NCBI RefSeq assembly: GCF_003286085.1
Contig: NW_020825607.1
Location: 30,919 to 94,918, forward strand
Direction: 5' to 3'
Length of the DNA: 64,000 nt
DNA from: Drosophila persimilis
Lineage: Eukaryota; Arthropoda; Insecta; Diptera; Drosophilidae
The notes beneath the pieces are model-generated. The model had not been told where the DNA came from, made no database searches, and was given only the letters and a program-made list of their open reading frames with translations. The position numbers were made by a program, and so were the translations under genes. Every line of letters starts with the position of its first letter. Positions within the stretch are counted from its first letter, which is position 1. Positions 20,200 through 32,374 of this stretch are shown in pieces.

Positions 20200-22550
20200 A
20201 CACCTTCTTAGGTCCGACCTCATTCAACGTGCTAGACCTAACACTTGCAACGGGAAACAGTACAATGGTATCAGGCTGGAGAGTCCTTGAAAGACCCTCC
20301 TTCTCAGATCATAAGTATATTCAGTTTAAGTGCTATTTCAAATACTCTTCGAAGGTAACAGTCTATAGAAACCCCCGGAATACAAACTGGGAAAAGTTTA
20401 AAAAGACAGTTACTTCGAAGCTCGCGAGTCCGGGCACAGTGAAATCCGCGGAGGACATACAGAAGTCTCTAGAGAACCTAACAAACGCGTTACTGGACGC
20501 CTACCACACATCGTGCAAACCCTCGAGGACGAAGAAGAGGTCCAAGCCACTCTGGTGGAACCGGGATCTCTCTATTCAAAGGAACAACCTCATGCAAATC
20601 TTTAAGATCGCCAAACAAGCGAACGAAACGATAGTCTATGAGGAATACAGACTCCTACTTAGGAGCTACAAGAAGAAAATACGCAAAGCACAACGGAACT
20701 CGTGGAGGACCTTCTTCTCCAACATCGAGAAAGTACCAGAAACCGCACGGCTTCGGAAGCTGCTCTCTAAGCAGCCTACCATACAAAGCCAATTAAAGCT
20801 AGACGACGGACAGTGGACAGAGGGCAGTGATGAAGCCCTAACAGCACTAATGGAGGAGCATTTCCCTGGCTGCACCGAGGTCGCTGATGCCAAAGAGCAC
20901 CAGGACCTAGCAACACCCCAAACAGATCTATTAACCACTAAGCGCATCCACTGGGCAATAGACTCCTTTGCACAAAAGCACCAGGACTGAACGGGGTATT
21001 CTCAGCCATGATGCAGGTAACCAAAGCGGCGATTACCCGCAATATTCACATATTGTCTAAGTACAGGCTACATCCCTGTCCCAAAGGCAGGAAAGTGCAG
21101 CCATGCGAGTCCCAAGGACTATAGACCGATAAGCCTTACCTCCTTTATATTACAAACACTAGAAAAGCTGCTGGACTTACACATCAGGAATGAGGTAGGA
21201 GGACTGATGTCAACCAACCAGCATGCCTATACCAAAGGGAAATCGGTGGAGACAGCACTACACTCGGTAGTAGCTACCATTGAGAAAGCCCTTCACAATA
21301 AAAAGTATGCACTGGGAGTATTCGTGGACATCTCCGGAGCATTTAACTACGAAAGCAATAACAAATCGCCTGGTAGCGACTAATACACACCCAGCAATCA
21401 ACCTGTGGATAAGGAGCCTCCTGGGTTGCAGACGGGTGCAATCAGAGTGGGGCACCGCTTCCATGGTAAAAGAGGCACACAGAGGCACACCCCAGGGTGG
21501 AGTCCTGTCGCCCCTCCTGTGGAATCTGATGGTCGACGACCTCATCAGTAGATATGAAAGGAAGGCCAATAATAGCAGCTTATGTGGACGACATAACGTT
21601 TGCGCTTTACGCATCCAAGAGGATGCTTAGAAGCTAATGGGGGCTGTCACCTGCTCTGATGAACTGGATTTACATCTGGGTGGTACGACCAACTCTGCTG
21701 TATGGAGTCTTAGTGTGCTGGCAAGCTACCGGAAAGAAAACGTATCATAAGCTTATGGAAAAGACTCAGCGACAGGCTTTGCTCTGAATGACAGGGGCGC
21801 TGAGGTCAACTCCAACAAAAGCACTCGAAACCTTACATGGAACCTTACCTCATCGCTTCAGGAAATCTGTCGCCACAAGGACACGGGCATACTTCAATTG
21901 GCAGGGAATTACATGATTACATGACCCCCCGAACTAGCCTCGACGTAAAAACAACCGCATCTTTGGGACCTGAAGACTGGAAAATCGGTAGAGACCAAAC
22001 TGAGCACCTCAATATATATACGGACGGCTCCAAGATGGACAAAGGAGTAGGAGTGGGTCTATATTGTACAGACCCTGAACATCCAGGCGGAGGTTTTTGC
22101 TATCAGGAAAGCAGAAGAGATCACTCTTCTCACTGATAGAGCACACGATGCGGTCAACCTATTCGTCGACAGCCAAGCGGCGATAAGATCCATGCAGTCC
22201 TTCGCGGTTAGTTCCAGAAGTGTCCTGGCGTGCTGGGAGGCACTACATACCCTAAGCACGACAAAGTCTGTGCGGATCTATTGGGTTCCCAGTCACCAAG
22301 GCATCGAAGGAGACGAGGCGGCGGACGTAGTAAGCAAGGCGTCGGGCTGGAGAATAAGAGGACCGAGAACGTGCCTTTGTCCCTTAGAACGCTGCAAAGC
22401 GATCTAAAGAAGCAGGCCAGATCACAAACCGAAAGCAGATGGAGGAGTACCACCACCTGCAGAACCTCGAAAATAATGTGCAAGGAACGCAATGACAACT
22501 TAGCCACTACCTACAGCACCTACCACGAAAGGACTGTAGATTGTTAGTGG
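20200..22550 (+). pseudogene. LINE ORF2 remnants: endonuclease end, RT, RNase H
   Basis: 20229-20990 holds the endonuclease C-terminus (FSDHKYIQFKCYF) and the RT N-terminal region. From about 21000 the RT is fragmented: the YRPISL-type block survives near 21120, and RGTPQGGVLSPLLWN at about 21480. The YADD block is damaged near 21580. RNase H pieces lie at 21990-22140 (IYTDGSKMDKGVGVGLYC) and 22192-22407 (IYWVPSHQGIEGDEAADV). Multiple frameshifts and deletions make it long dead. Confidence 0.75.
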
Positions 22551-23199
22551 GAATACTAACAGGTCATTGCCTGGCTGCTGCACATGCAACAAAGCTAGGC
22601 ATCACCAACAGAGACAGTTGTAGGAAACGCAATGAACCTGGGGCGAAACCCTGGAACATCTCATCTACAACTGTCCGGCTCTCTCAAGGGCAAGGAGGAG
22701 ATACCTGGGCGCCCCAGTGCTGGCATCACTGTAAGATTCCTCCAAGAGGACGCCACAGGAACTGCTGGCCTATGCTAAAAACACCTCGATTCTTGGGGAC
22801 TTTAAAACCACCTGAACACTCCCGCGATGGTTCCTTCCCCCGACATATTATGAATATAAGAACCCTTTACTAAACTACAATGCCCCGTATAACACCCCGC
22901 ATATATTATTTACCAACACCCCCTCCACAGATAGCCACCAATCGAAACGCGCCGACTCCATAGCGCTGACCAACCACACCAGTTCACGCGGACTTCCCCC
23001 ACTCCAGACCAAGCAACCGGCCAGGCGCGGCCCTGATCGCCGCTGACGCAGCAACAACAGGCGTATAAATAGACGCCGGCCAGAACCAGAAGGCAGCTCA
23101 CGCAGAAACCCGGCTCAGAGTACAGACGTTGTACCGGCGATCAATAGAGTTATCAAACTAATCCAATTTAAAGTGCTAAGATATTCGTCATAAAGTGTC

Positions 23200-23598
23200 T
23201 GTTTGAGATGCCAAGCTTTTTTGGCACCTATGTGTTTCAAAAATGAAAAGAGATTTTGGGTTAAACTTTATAATTCGTATTTAATCTTGGTGGCTTAGCG
23301 GAAGCCGATTGCTTGCTATTGCCAGATAAACTTTATGCGAGATCGATATGCAACCAATGCGCAGAGGGGTTAGCATAGAACTAAACTATAAACGACGGCG
23401 TTAGATCAAAGTGATTGCCGAAGTGGCGGCAGCAGATCAAAGTAATTGCCGAAGTGGCGGCGGCAGAGAGCCCCTTTAGCGGGAGAGCGCAGCAGCTCTG
23501 CAGAAAGTCAACGTTTTACAACATATGTAGGCGGCTCTCTATGCTCATACAATAATAATGTTAAAGTTACGGTTATTCTTCAGCGGCTGGCCCGAACA
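23200..23598 (-). repeat. BEL 3' LTR
   Basis: 399 bp, TG...CA, nearly identical to 29156-29553. The integrase frame runs a few codons into it. Confidence 0.88.
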
Positions 23599-25053
23599 TA
23601 CTCCCCCCGTTGGGAGCTAGTCTCTCAACAGATTCCTTAAGGTGCAGCAAACATAGCCGAGTGACGGCCCTCCTGATGTTTCCTGAGGATGTCTTCAGGT
23701 CAGCGACGCGACACACTCCGTCCTTGCCGAAAACGACATCGACCACTCTAGCCAGTGGCCAACGCATTGAAGGAAGATTTTTGTCCTTCACCAGAACGAG
23801 GTCGTTCTTGCAGATGCTTTGCGCGGGGGTACGCCACTTCGCGCGCTCTTGCAAAAGAGCGCGCCAACGGCTCCAAAATATTTTTTGTAGTTGGGTGACC
23901 CGCTGCCAGCCATCCAGACGATTGTAGTTCAGCTTCGTTAGGTCAGGCTCGAGGATTTTCTCATGGGGGCCGCCTAAAAGCAGATGAGCAGGAGTCAAAA
24001 CGTCTAAATCATCAGGATTTTCTGAAAGCGAGAGCAAAGGGCGAGAGTTAACAATTGCAGTGATCTGACAGATCAGAGTGCGCAGCTCGTCGAAGCTAAG
24101 CACAGATGGTCCAACTGAGCGGCACAGGTGATATTTTGCGGTCTTCACGGCCGCTTCCCACAACCCGCCAAAATGCGGAGAGCGAGGTGGGATGAAACGC
24201 CAGTCGATCGAGTCAGCCAAGCAGGATTCGTGGACCTCCTTCATATGCGGTTCGCTCAGACAGAGCTTCTTTAGCTCCAGAAGCTCGTTCTTGGCCCCAA
24301 CGAAGTTTGTCACATTGTCCGACCAAATTTGAATTGGCCTTCCTCGAGTGGAAGTAAAACGCTTTAGTGCGCCTAGAAACGATGCGGTGGTCAAATCCTT
24401 TACGAGCTCCATGTGTATAGCCTTGGAAGTGAAGCAGATGAATACGCTAATGTAGCACTTGATCGGAGGCCTTGTGCGGATTTCTGATCGGTAGAAAAAA
24501 GGTCCACAGTAATCTACTCCAGTGACTTCAAAAGCTCGAGATCCTTCCATACGTTCCTTAAATAGGTCTCCCATGATGTGTTCGACCATGCGCGGCCTAG
24601 TCCTGAAGCATCTCACACATCTGCTGACGACCCTTGACACTGCCTTAACACCTCCAATGGGCCAATATTCCAGCCGAATTTTGGATAGCAAGGCGCGAGG
24701 TCCGGCATGGAGGTTTCTTTCATTCCCTTTGGCAGAATGAGCGGGTGCTGAGCGTCAAACCCTAGCGATGAGTTGCCAAGACGACCTCCAACTCTAAGTA
24801 GTCCAGAATGATCGGTGAGCGAACTAATAGAACTGGATTTCATGACTCGACCATTGCGCCGAATCTCCTTTATGTCCATCCACAAATTTGCCAGCTGAAT
24901 GTGTCGAATTAGAAGATGCGTTCCTTGCCGAATATCAGAAACGGTGAGTCCTGGATGCCTAAGACGATGTATAAATTTATGCATGTAGGCGAATGTGCGC
25001 TGCATGCGAAAGAATGAATTCTTCTGATCGGCATGTGGAGACGTGATTAGCAA
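23573..25053 (-). pseudogene. BEL integrase
   Basis: Two overlapping frames. The upstream one (25053-24613) carries HIRQ-type zinc-binding residues (GTHLLIRHIQLANLWMD) and the motif LRVGGRLGNSSLGFDAQHPL that precedes BEL integrases. After a frameshift near 24650 the second (24691-23573) has CVRCFRTRP, then the DDE core: ITGVDYCGPFF-type D (here VTGVDYCGPFF), IWSDNVTNFVGA, and FIPPRSPHFGGLWEAAVKTA with the catalytic glutamate. The C-terminus (LARVVDVVFGKDGVCRVADL) is the typical BEL integrase end. Role: insertion of the DNA copy. The frame closes inside the 3' LTR. Catalytic residues look intact, but the frameshift breaks the polyprotein. Confidence 0.85.
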
Positions 25054-25398
25054 TCCTCTCTTGCTATGTTGCTATGTTGTTAGTAGGAGATACAGGCCAC
25101 TTATCCTTGGAGCATAGCAAAAAGGATGGGCCGTGAAACCATAGCTCTGACTGGATAAGATGGTTGGGAAGCGAGCCTCTCGAGAGAATATCAGCAGGAT
25201 TTAAAGATGTGCCGTCAACTCCTGAATTGATGCCACTCGATTTGCCACGAAAACTTGAAATTTAGCTGGCTCGTCCCAAATCCAAGATAATGCTGTTGAC
25301 GAATCCGACCAGCAATAGAACCGACCTGAATTTAAAGAATTTAAAGATTCCCATGTCCTTTAAATTCTGCATGATTTTCGCAAGCAAATGGGCTCCAC

Positions 25399-25836
25399 TT
25401 AATCGATATAGTCTTTAGCGGCGCCACTCGCGACTTTGAGCACAAAACGTGGCTCGAAGACTTCCCTGGCTTCCCTGGACACGACATACACGCAAGCGCC
25501 ATATGCTTCTAAGCTGGCATCACAGAATCCGTGAACTGCTGTAGCCACACTAGAACGAAGAACCAAGCGAGGAAATGAGATCCGAGAAATGCTTGCCAAA
25601 CTATTTCTCAAGTCCATCCAAGTTGAATGCAATGCTGAGGGGAGGCTTTCATCCCAATCTAAATTTTCTCTCCAAAGCTGCTGAAGGAAGATTTTCACCT
25701 GACAATGACTGGATTTATCAATCCAAGAGGGTCGTAGAACCGCGCAATCGTAGACAAAACCGACCGCTTTGATGGCTTTGAGTTTGTGTCCAGTGCGGAC
25801 AAGGCAAAAAGCAGCTGTTCCGAAGCAGGGTCCCAC
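25399..25836 (-). pseudogene. BEL RNase H region
   Basis: Contains HGFCDASLEAYGACVYV, the first RNase H aspartate block of BEL/Pao elements, preceded by SLPSALHSTWMDLRNSL from the connection. A stop near 25399 and frame changes between 25053 and 25399 interrupt it. Confidence 0.75.
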
Positions 25837-25891
25837 GCTAAGCCGAGAGTTTTGGCTATGTCGCTTCCATCATTAAACTTTAGGAACTTCT

Positions 25892-26820
25892 CTATGTCAT
25901 CTTCAGGGGTTCCCTCAAGTACTTCCTGGTGACTGGAGCACCATTTCCTAAGTCTAAAGTTACCACGGGACAGTAAAGCTTATGTTTGGTGCATCTTGTC
26001 CATGACCTGTGCGAATTACCGCCCGAAATAAGGTCATCCACGTAAAACTCCTGCCGCAGAGCAGCTGAGCCAAGAGGGTAGGACTCACCCTCGTCGATGG
26101 CCAGCTGGTGCATTGCGCGGACCGCTAAAAATGATGCAGCCCTCGTCCCGTATGTGACGGTGTCTAATGTGTAGACTTGAACCTCGGACTCGATGGAATC
26201 TCGCCATAGGATGCACTGATACAAATTGTCGGGTGGAGACACTCGTACGCAGCGGTACATTTTACAAATGTCCCCAGTGAGAGCGACTGGATATGTTCGA
26301 AAGCGAATCAATATGTTAAACAATGCAGGCTGAATAACAGGGCCTGTCATCATCACATCATTTAGAGAATATCCAGTTGATGTAGCTGCGGATCCATCGA
26401 AAACGACACGGAGTTTTGTCGTCGTACTGTCCTCCTTTAGGACACAGTGATGAGGAAAGAAATATTTGCAGAGGCTACGGGAATCAGGGTTGACTTGGTG
26501 CATATGATGCAAATCAATGTACTCCCTCATAAAGGCGGAATACCGCTCCTTGAGTGTAGGATTACGCTCCAGTTTTCGCTCCAGACTGATGAACCGTCGA
26601 TAAGCCTGAGCATAAGATTCTCCAAACGATCAGTATTGTTATTTAGCGGCAGACGAACTGCATACTCCCCGGATGGCAACCGTGAAAGGTGGCTTACGAA
26701 ATGTGCTTCACAATCGTCTTCTTCTTTGGTATTCAACCCAGCCTCCACACAATTCTCGACTTCCCAAAACATACGAAGAGTTTTATCAGCTATCGAATCT
26801 GGACAATTGTGCGTGGCCAA
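25892..26820 (-). pseudogene. BEL reverse transcriptase
   Basis: Two frames that meet near 26527. The first (26820-26527) has MFWEVENCVEAGLNTKEEDD and GEYAVRLPL. The second (26530-25892) has HHCVLKEDSTTTKLRVVFDG, GYSLNDVMMTGP, GDICKMYRCVRVSPPD, TVTYGTRAASFLAVRAM and the catalytic FYVDDLISGG. These are characteristic BEL/Pao RT blocks. Copies genomic RNA inside the particle in an intact element. Confidence 0.85.
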
Positions 26821-26869
26821 AAGCGCCGAGCTTGATACCTTCTGTCCACCGCCAGATACGATCCACCCA

Positions 26870-27280
26870 AGCCGGGTCTTCTACAGAAGAGGCAGTCCAT
26901 CGGTGAGTTTGATTTGCCCTACGCAGAGGAGATCATAAAAAACGCTCGCACCAATGAGAAGATCAACGCGTTGAGTATTGAAAAATGCTGGATCAGCGAG
27001 CTAAGGAGCTAAAGAGCTAAGGAACTAAAACGCCAGACCGATTCTTCACGAGAACCACGGCTGTAGCCGGAAGCACGACATCAGAGTGAAGACCTTGGGC
27101 AGCAAGAGAGGTAGACGAAGGTAGAGACGAGCTGCTAGCAGAATTTTGAGCAACGGAAAGAGTGTCCGGTTGAACGGCCAGATCGGGAGGAGTAATACCT
27201 GGCCAGCCTTGTGTTGTGCTGTACACTATCGAAGTGCAACAAACTATGATGCCTACCGCCGCATACTCGACATTTTCCAC
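26870..27280 (-). pseudogene. BEL protease remnant
   Basis: VVLPATAVVLVKNRSGVLVP marks the sequence that precedes the protease active site in BEL elements, but a stop follows and the DSG core is deleted. The sequence resumes at SVFYDLLCVGQIKL and LGWIVSGGG, the junction to RT. So a small internal deletion removed the catalytic part. Confidence 0.6.
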
Positions 27281-28257
27281 TATTGCATGCGCGGGTCCGG
27301 TGCCCCGGTTTTAGGCAATTGAAGCACAGGGAAAGCTTCTTCACTGCTTTGTGGCGCAGCAACGGTGAGAGATTTCCGAATATCTTGCACGAGTATATTC
27401 CATGGCCCGCTGAGTGGCAAAAGACGCATACAGACGGGTCGGCGGAAGAGTTGGAAGCTACAAACGTTTTCTTAACCTGCGTATAGGAATGGTTTTTTCC
27501 CACCTGATCACCTGATTCCCACCTGTGTCGCTGTAGCATATTCCAATCGCTCCATTTTCTGGCAGCGTTGCTGCAAGAATTCGAATAATTCCTCTGCGGT
27601 AGGTATAGCATCCGAAGATGTGTGCTCCTCCCATTTGGTTTGCGTCTTCGAATCCAACTTCTGCAGCAGCATGTTGATGACCATGAATCCTGAAATCTCC
27701 TCAGCAGTTCCCAATGTCCGCAACGCTCGCATGTGTAAATTGACTGCATCCGAAAACTCCCGAAGCCTTTTAGCAGAAGGCGAGTCTACCCTCTTTAGCC
27801 CAAGAATCTTCTTGATGTGTGCCTGGAAAACAAGTCTTTTGTTATTAAAGCGTTTATTAAGTATATCCAGAGCCGCACGATAATTGGCACTGGAGAGCTC
27901 CAACGATCGAACCGAATCCAAAGCCGTATCAGCGAGGCAAGAGCGAAGGTGCTGGAATTTCTCGATGTCACTGAGATCCGCATCCGCTTCAATCACCGAT
28001 TTGATCATTGCCATAAAATCCGAGAACTCGACGTATCCACCAGAAAAATTTGGCACCTTAAGCTCAGGAAGTCGCTGCTTGTGAGCCATGATGATGGTAC
28101 TATGTCCGGAACGGCTTGGCAGAGTCGTAGAATGGGCAGCGGCGTGTGACTGGCTTACTTCAACAGCAGCCAGCAACTCAGCTTTCAACGATATGAAAAG
28201 AGTATCGAAGATTTCGCGCAGCTCACTCCCTATCTCGTTTTGATCGAGAGCCTCCAA
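27135..28257 (-). pseudogene. BEL Gag with zinc fingers
   Basis: The main part (28257-27508) has the BEL capsid-type LPELKVPNFSGGYVEFSDFM, IEKFQHLRSCLADTALDSV and NKRFNNKRLVFQAHIKKIL. After a frame change near 27540 the zinc-binding part gives CVFCHSAGHGIYSC, LCFNCLKPGHRTRAC and CRVCGGRHHSLLHFD, three Cys/His clusters as usual for the group. It forms the particle and packages RNA. The frameshift makes it defective. Confidence 0.8.
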
Positions 28258-28552
28258 TTAATTATGGGCCTTATTGAATTCCTCTCGAATTTCTGCCAAC
28301 ATATCAAGGCGCACCTCAACTTCCGCGGCGGTCAACTTATCGATTTTATTCCCCGCGAAGGATTAGCCAAGCCTGTACAATCGATCATATAATGACTGAC
28401 TTTTACGCTTGTACAGACTCAGTCTGGAATCAGCCACCACAATATTTCCGCCCGCGCCTGTATTCGGATCGTTGTCCATGTTAACCGTTGTGCAATTCGA
28501 CACAACAACGGAAAATGAAATACCGCTTAAGCGACGATGTATAGACGCGAGA

Positions 28553-29155
28553 GCGAGAATGCAAGACACGAAAAGTCAAGAACCGCGGCTGCAGCTGCGC
28601 AGAGAATGAGAGATTCGACGCTTAAAGTACCGGAATTTGTCTATAAATATTCCAGCCGCACTCTCACTGAATTTGCACTTTAAACTGTTTTTCAACGTGT
28701 ACCCAAATGTATTTGTTGGTAGTTAAACTACCCAACAACAAAATATTGTATAATTAATAAGTGTTTTAACGGAGCGCGATTAAGCAATGGTTTTATATCA
28801 CGTCGGGGGGTCACCAATGTTTGAGATGCCAAGCTTTTTTGGCACCTATGTGTTTCAAAAATGAAAAGAGATTTTGGGTTAAACTTTATAATTCGTATTT
28901 AATCTTGGTGGCTTAGCGAGAATGCAAGACACGAAAAGTCAAGAACCGCGGCTGCAGCTGCGCAGAGAATGAGAGATTCGACGCTTAAAGTACCGGAATT
29001 TGTCTATAAATATTCCAGCCGCACTCTCACTGAATTTTCACTTTAAACTGTTTTTTAATGTGCACCCAAATGTATTTGTTGGTAGTTAAACTACCCAACA
29101 ACACAATATTAACGCGATTAAGAAATGGTTTTATATCACGTCGGGGGGTCACCAA
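28553..29155 (-). repeat. Tandem duplication of BEL leader plus LTR end
   Basis: The leader from gagaatgcaagacacg (28553) to the LTR border occurs again from 28917. Between them is the first 98 bp of the LTR (28819-28916), whose right end joins the leader again. The second repeat lacks about 35 bp near 29107. It looks like a template-switch product during reverse transcription. Confidence 0.8.
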
Positions 29156-29553
29156 TGTTTGAGATGCCAAGCTTTTTTGGCACCTATGTGTTTCAAAAAT
29201 GAAAAGAGATTTTGGGTTAAACTTTATAATTCGTATTTAATCTTGGTGGCTTAGCGGAAGCCGATTGCTTGCTATTGCCAGATAAACTTTATGCGAGATC
29301 GATATGCAACCAATGCGCAGAGGGGTTAGTATAGAACTAAACTATAGACGACGGCGTTAGATCAAAGTGATTGCCGAAGTGGCGGCAGCAGATCAAAGTA
29401 ATTGCCGAAGTGGCGGCGGCAGAGAGTCCTTTAGCGGGAGAGCGCAGCAGCTCTGCAGAAAGTCAACGTTTTACAACATATGTAGGCGGCTCTCTATGCT
29501 CATACAATAATAATGTTAAAGTTACGGTTATTCTTCAGCGGCTGGCCCGAACA
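29156..29553 (-). repeat. BEL 5' LTR
   Basis: 398 bp, matching 23200-23598, followed by the TSD GTGTC at 29554-29558. Confidence 0.88.
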
Positions 29554-29783
29554 GTGTCTAATTATAATAATAATATCCAATTGCGTAAGTTCATTCCAAC
29601 TAGCCGAGACATTTACACTACCCCACACGACGAGCAGCGCTCGCCCCAACACCTATCCACCCTCTCTGAGATAGGCCAACCCCGACGTCTCCCTCAAAGT
29701 TCCATCTACTTCTACAAATTTCTTGTGGATTGACCCCTGGACGTGACTGAGCTTACCTCAGCCTGAAATAAGTCCATCACAAG

Positions 29784-29801
29784 TGGCGCCCGAGCAGGGA
29801 C
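29784..29801 (+). other. Primer-binding site of C element 1
   Basis: TGGCGCCCGAGCAGGGAC differs by one base from the complement of the tRNA-Lys(UUU) 3' end. It lies two bases after the LTR. Confidence 0.7.
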
Positions 29802-29823
29802 CTGAGGGAACGTCAACAAGGGT

Positions 29824-30763
29824 TTGTCGACTAAAGACCCACGGCCGCTAGAGAACCGAGAAAAACAACGCGAAGAAAGCCCCGACCTCGCAAAATTTCC
29901 AGCGGTGCAAGTAGCGCAACGAGCCAACGAAAGCCAGGCGCAGCAACAAAGATACCCGAACGGTGCCGTAACCCCGAGAAGAAATTCAAAACGCCCGCGG
30001 CGAAGCTCGACCCAGTGCCCCAGTGAGTACTACCCTGGAGAATTTCTCACCATCCCGGCGGTGAGTACCGGCTGGATACATAAACGTCGCCGGGAGGAGC
30101 TGGAATCTTTCGTTGAGGAATTCGGATTCAGCCGCGAGGGTAACGTGGAAGATTTGCGGAGAAATTTCACCGAATTAGTCGCCGGGCCCCTCGAACACGA
30201 CGCCTGGGTTAGAGTGGTGGAGCTCGAGAGATCACCAGCACGAGCCAGATCCCCACTGCTCAGCACCGTGGCACAAGCGGACAAGCGAAAGACAGACCCC
30301 GAGCTCAGCCTACGATTCCCTGGAACTACGGGGGCAAAGCCAGCATCTCACCGACATCGATAACCGCCGAGGATCTTCCGAAACCTTCTTCTTCTTGCCA
30401 ACTGCAGAAGGAAACGGCCCCACAGACGGCCATTTCTGCAGTCAGGCCGCGAAGATGGCGGAACGGATTCGGAAGAGGGGAATCAGAAGTCAGGATGACC
30501 AACTGTCTTTCGTTGAGCTACTGGAAGAGCCCGATTCCGAAAACCTCACCGGAACACCCCGGAACCCGCAAGGGGGCCACACCAAGCCGGCGCTCCAGCC
30601 TAGGAAGCTACGCATCGAATGATCACCACTCCTGTAGGAAACCCACACGCGGCCTGCCGCCGTGTCGGAGAAGCCGGACATGCTGACCGTGACTGCACCA
30701 ACCCATCGATCCTCTTCTGTTAAGGGGCACAGAACTGTTGGGGCACTGTGGACTGTTGCCGCC
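29824..30763 (+). pseudogene. C element 1 Gag, broken
   Basis: The first segment (29824-30363) has a basic, low-complexity start, then KRRREELESFVEEFGFSREG and LVAGPLEHDAWVRVVELE, also seen in the copy at 59577. Frame changes near 30363 and 30480 lead through GNGPTDGHFCSQAAKMAERI and SFVELLEEPDSE. The capsid C-terminus and one zinc-knuckle cysteine set are damaged near 30640-30763 (CRRVGEAGHADRDC is visible in another frame). Unlike the tandem copies downstream, this copy keeps its own leader and LTR on the left. Confidence 0.7.
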
Positions 30764-31785
30764 AACACCCGTCGGGACACGACTCGCATCCCCAGCTCAC
30801 ACGGGAACAGCCGGGCACAATGCTTCCTCCGACACGCAACTAAGAACCCGCTACAAGTACACGGCGGCCGGAGCCACGGTCGACACCGTAGCATGGCGGA
30901 GCTTCATCAACGCTGACCTCGCCCGCCAACTCGATCACAACAACGACCTGCGAGAGGCGTGCTTCCAGATCCGCCTGCCCAACGGCTCCGCACGCGAGAT
31001 ATCTCAGATCTTGCTAGCGCGCGTCCGACTAGACGAGCGGGAGGTACAGATACTGCTCCTAGTACTATCGAATATGCTAGAGCAAGTCATTGTGGGGATG
31101 GATTTCCTATGCGCCATCGACTCGACGATACAGTGTGGCACCACACGCCTCCATCTCGTGTCCCCCGCCGCCAACGAATCCCCCGAAACGAAACGAGACA
31201 AAAGCAGAAGAAAAAAGGAGCTTGAAGAATCTCACTCAATTCTCTGAATCTCTCAATTAGCGACCTGAGGAAATTCCGCGATGGCGAGCCCGAAGAATAG
31301 AAGTAACGCACGACCTCTACGACAGACACCGACAAGCTACTCCCGCGCCCTCTCAGGCAGGAACCGGGAAAGGCGACCACCGCCACACGAGGCGCCAATC
31401 GGAACCCCAATGCACCAGGAGTCAACTCGCCATCGATCGCCACCGACATTATGGAACGCCACCCAGACAACCCCTCGCACAGCACCGGCATGCGGCCCAG
31501 CACCACGCCTGGAGCCATGTCCGAAACTTGCGTCGCCCAAACTAGCCGTCGGTCCAACGCTAGGATCGCCACCGAGACCCACACGGGCACCCTTCCCATG
31601 GTTGACACCCAACAAGCGCATTCGACAAAGCGATTCTGCCCGAAAACCCCGACCACACTTGCGACCCAGGAATCGAAGAAGCCTCCGAGGACGATTCAGA
31701 ACGAATATCCGACCCATGGCCCCCCGAGATCGCGCCTAAAATACAGGAATTTCTGGACGAGGAGCTGACAGCTGCAGACCACCGA
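30764..31785 (+). pseudogene. C protease and linker, unit 1
   Basis: The protease reads ATVDTVAWRSFINADLARQL, so the catalytic DTG has become DTV. It continues through IRLPNGSAREISQILLARVR and VIVGMDFLCAIDSTIQCG. It is followed by linker pieces in other frames (MERHPDNPSHSTGMRPSTT), ending in KYRNFWTR near 31768. An 80-bp direct repeat (about 31218-31297 and 31814-31893) brackets part of the linker. RT, RNase H and integrase are absent: the linker passes straight into the LTR part. Confidence 0.75.
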
Positions 31786-31893
31786 GAGATTCTCAGCCTA
31801 CTATTCTTACGAGAATCGAGCTTGAAGAATCTCACTCAATTCTCAGAATCTCTCAATAAGCGACCTGAGGAAATTCCGTGATGGCGAAGAAAA

Positions 31894-32374
31894 CGAGAAA
31901 ACCCCAACACAGACCACAGAAGAAACATGTCGCCGGTCCACAACCGGCGACACCACCGAAGGGGAGTCCCCCAAATAAAAAAAAAACGGGCACGCGGATG
32001 ACCCAAAAGCGCACCCATGATGCAGCGCGGAAGAAATACTTACTTCGTAAGTATAGACCCCGAAAGGCGATATCATCGATCACGCTACGTACGCCCTCAC
32101 CAGTTCGCGCGGAATTCCCCCACTCCAGACCGAGCAACCGCAAACCCTACGCGGAAATGCACTTTTGTGACCCCCGCTGACGCAGCAACAACAGGCGTAT
32201 AAATAGACGACGGCCAGAACCAGAAGGCAGCTTACGCAGAAACCCGGCTCAGAGTACAACCGTTGTACCGGGAGCTTACGAGAGATCAGAATAATAACCA
32301 ACTGCGTAAGTTCATTCCAACTAGCCGAGGCACCGACACTACCTCACCCCAAGTCCACGCACAGCGTTTAAAAC
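31894..32374 (+). repeat. C 3' LTR part, unit 1
   Basis: Matches the 5' LTR (ctgacgcagcaacaacaggcgtataaatagacg; gaagttcattccaactagccgagg-type end). It is cut at gcgtttaaaac by the X LTR at 32375. Confidence 0.7.

Larger units (their letters stand above)
19520..22870 (+). mobile_element. Second LOA-like LINE, heavily decayed
   Basis: Contains the C-terminal part of ORF1 (19527-20032) and a disrupted ORF2 (about 20200-22550), with most of the endonuclease deleted. The protein blocks are related to, but clearly diverged from, those of the 14134-17219 element. No clear tail or target-site duplication is seen; it ends near the start of the C LTR at 22881. Confidence 0.75.
23200..29553 (-). mobile_element. 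BEL/Pao LTR retrotransposon, both LTRs present, internally damaged
   Basis: LTRs at 23200-23598 and 29156-29553 are nearly identical (TGTTTGAGAT ... GCCCGAACA on the plus strand). The 5-bp target-site duplication GTGTC is at 23195-23199 and 29554-29558. Genes read leftward: gag, zinc fingers, protease remnant, RT (YVDD), RNase H and integrase. A TTGGTGACCCCCCGACGTGA sequence next to the 5' LTR (29155 leftward) is in primer-site position. The leader contains a tandem duplication that includes about 98 bp of LTR (28819-28916). Confidence 0.9.
22881..29781 (+). repeat. 5' LTR of C element 1, split by a BEL element
   Basis: LTR parts 22881-23199 and 29559-29781 join across the BEL insertion and match the LTR at 58674-59443. 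It has TATAAAT at 23064-23070, followed by ttacgcagaaacccggctc-like transcribed sequence. The 3' end is ...CATCACA, just before the primer-binding site at 29784. The left end is approximate. Confidence 0.75.
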
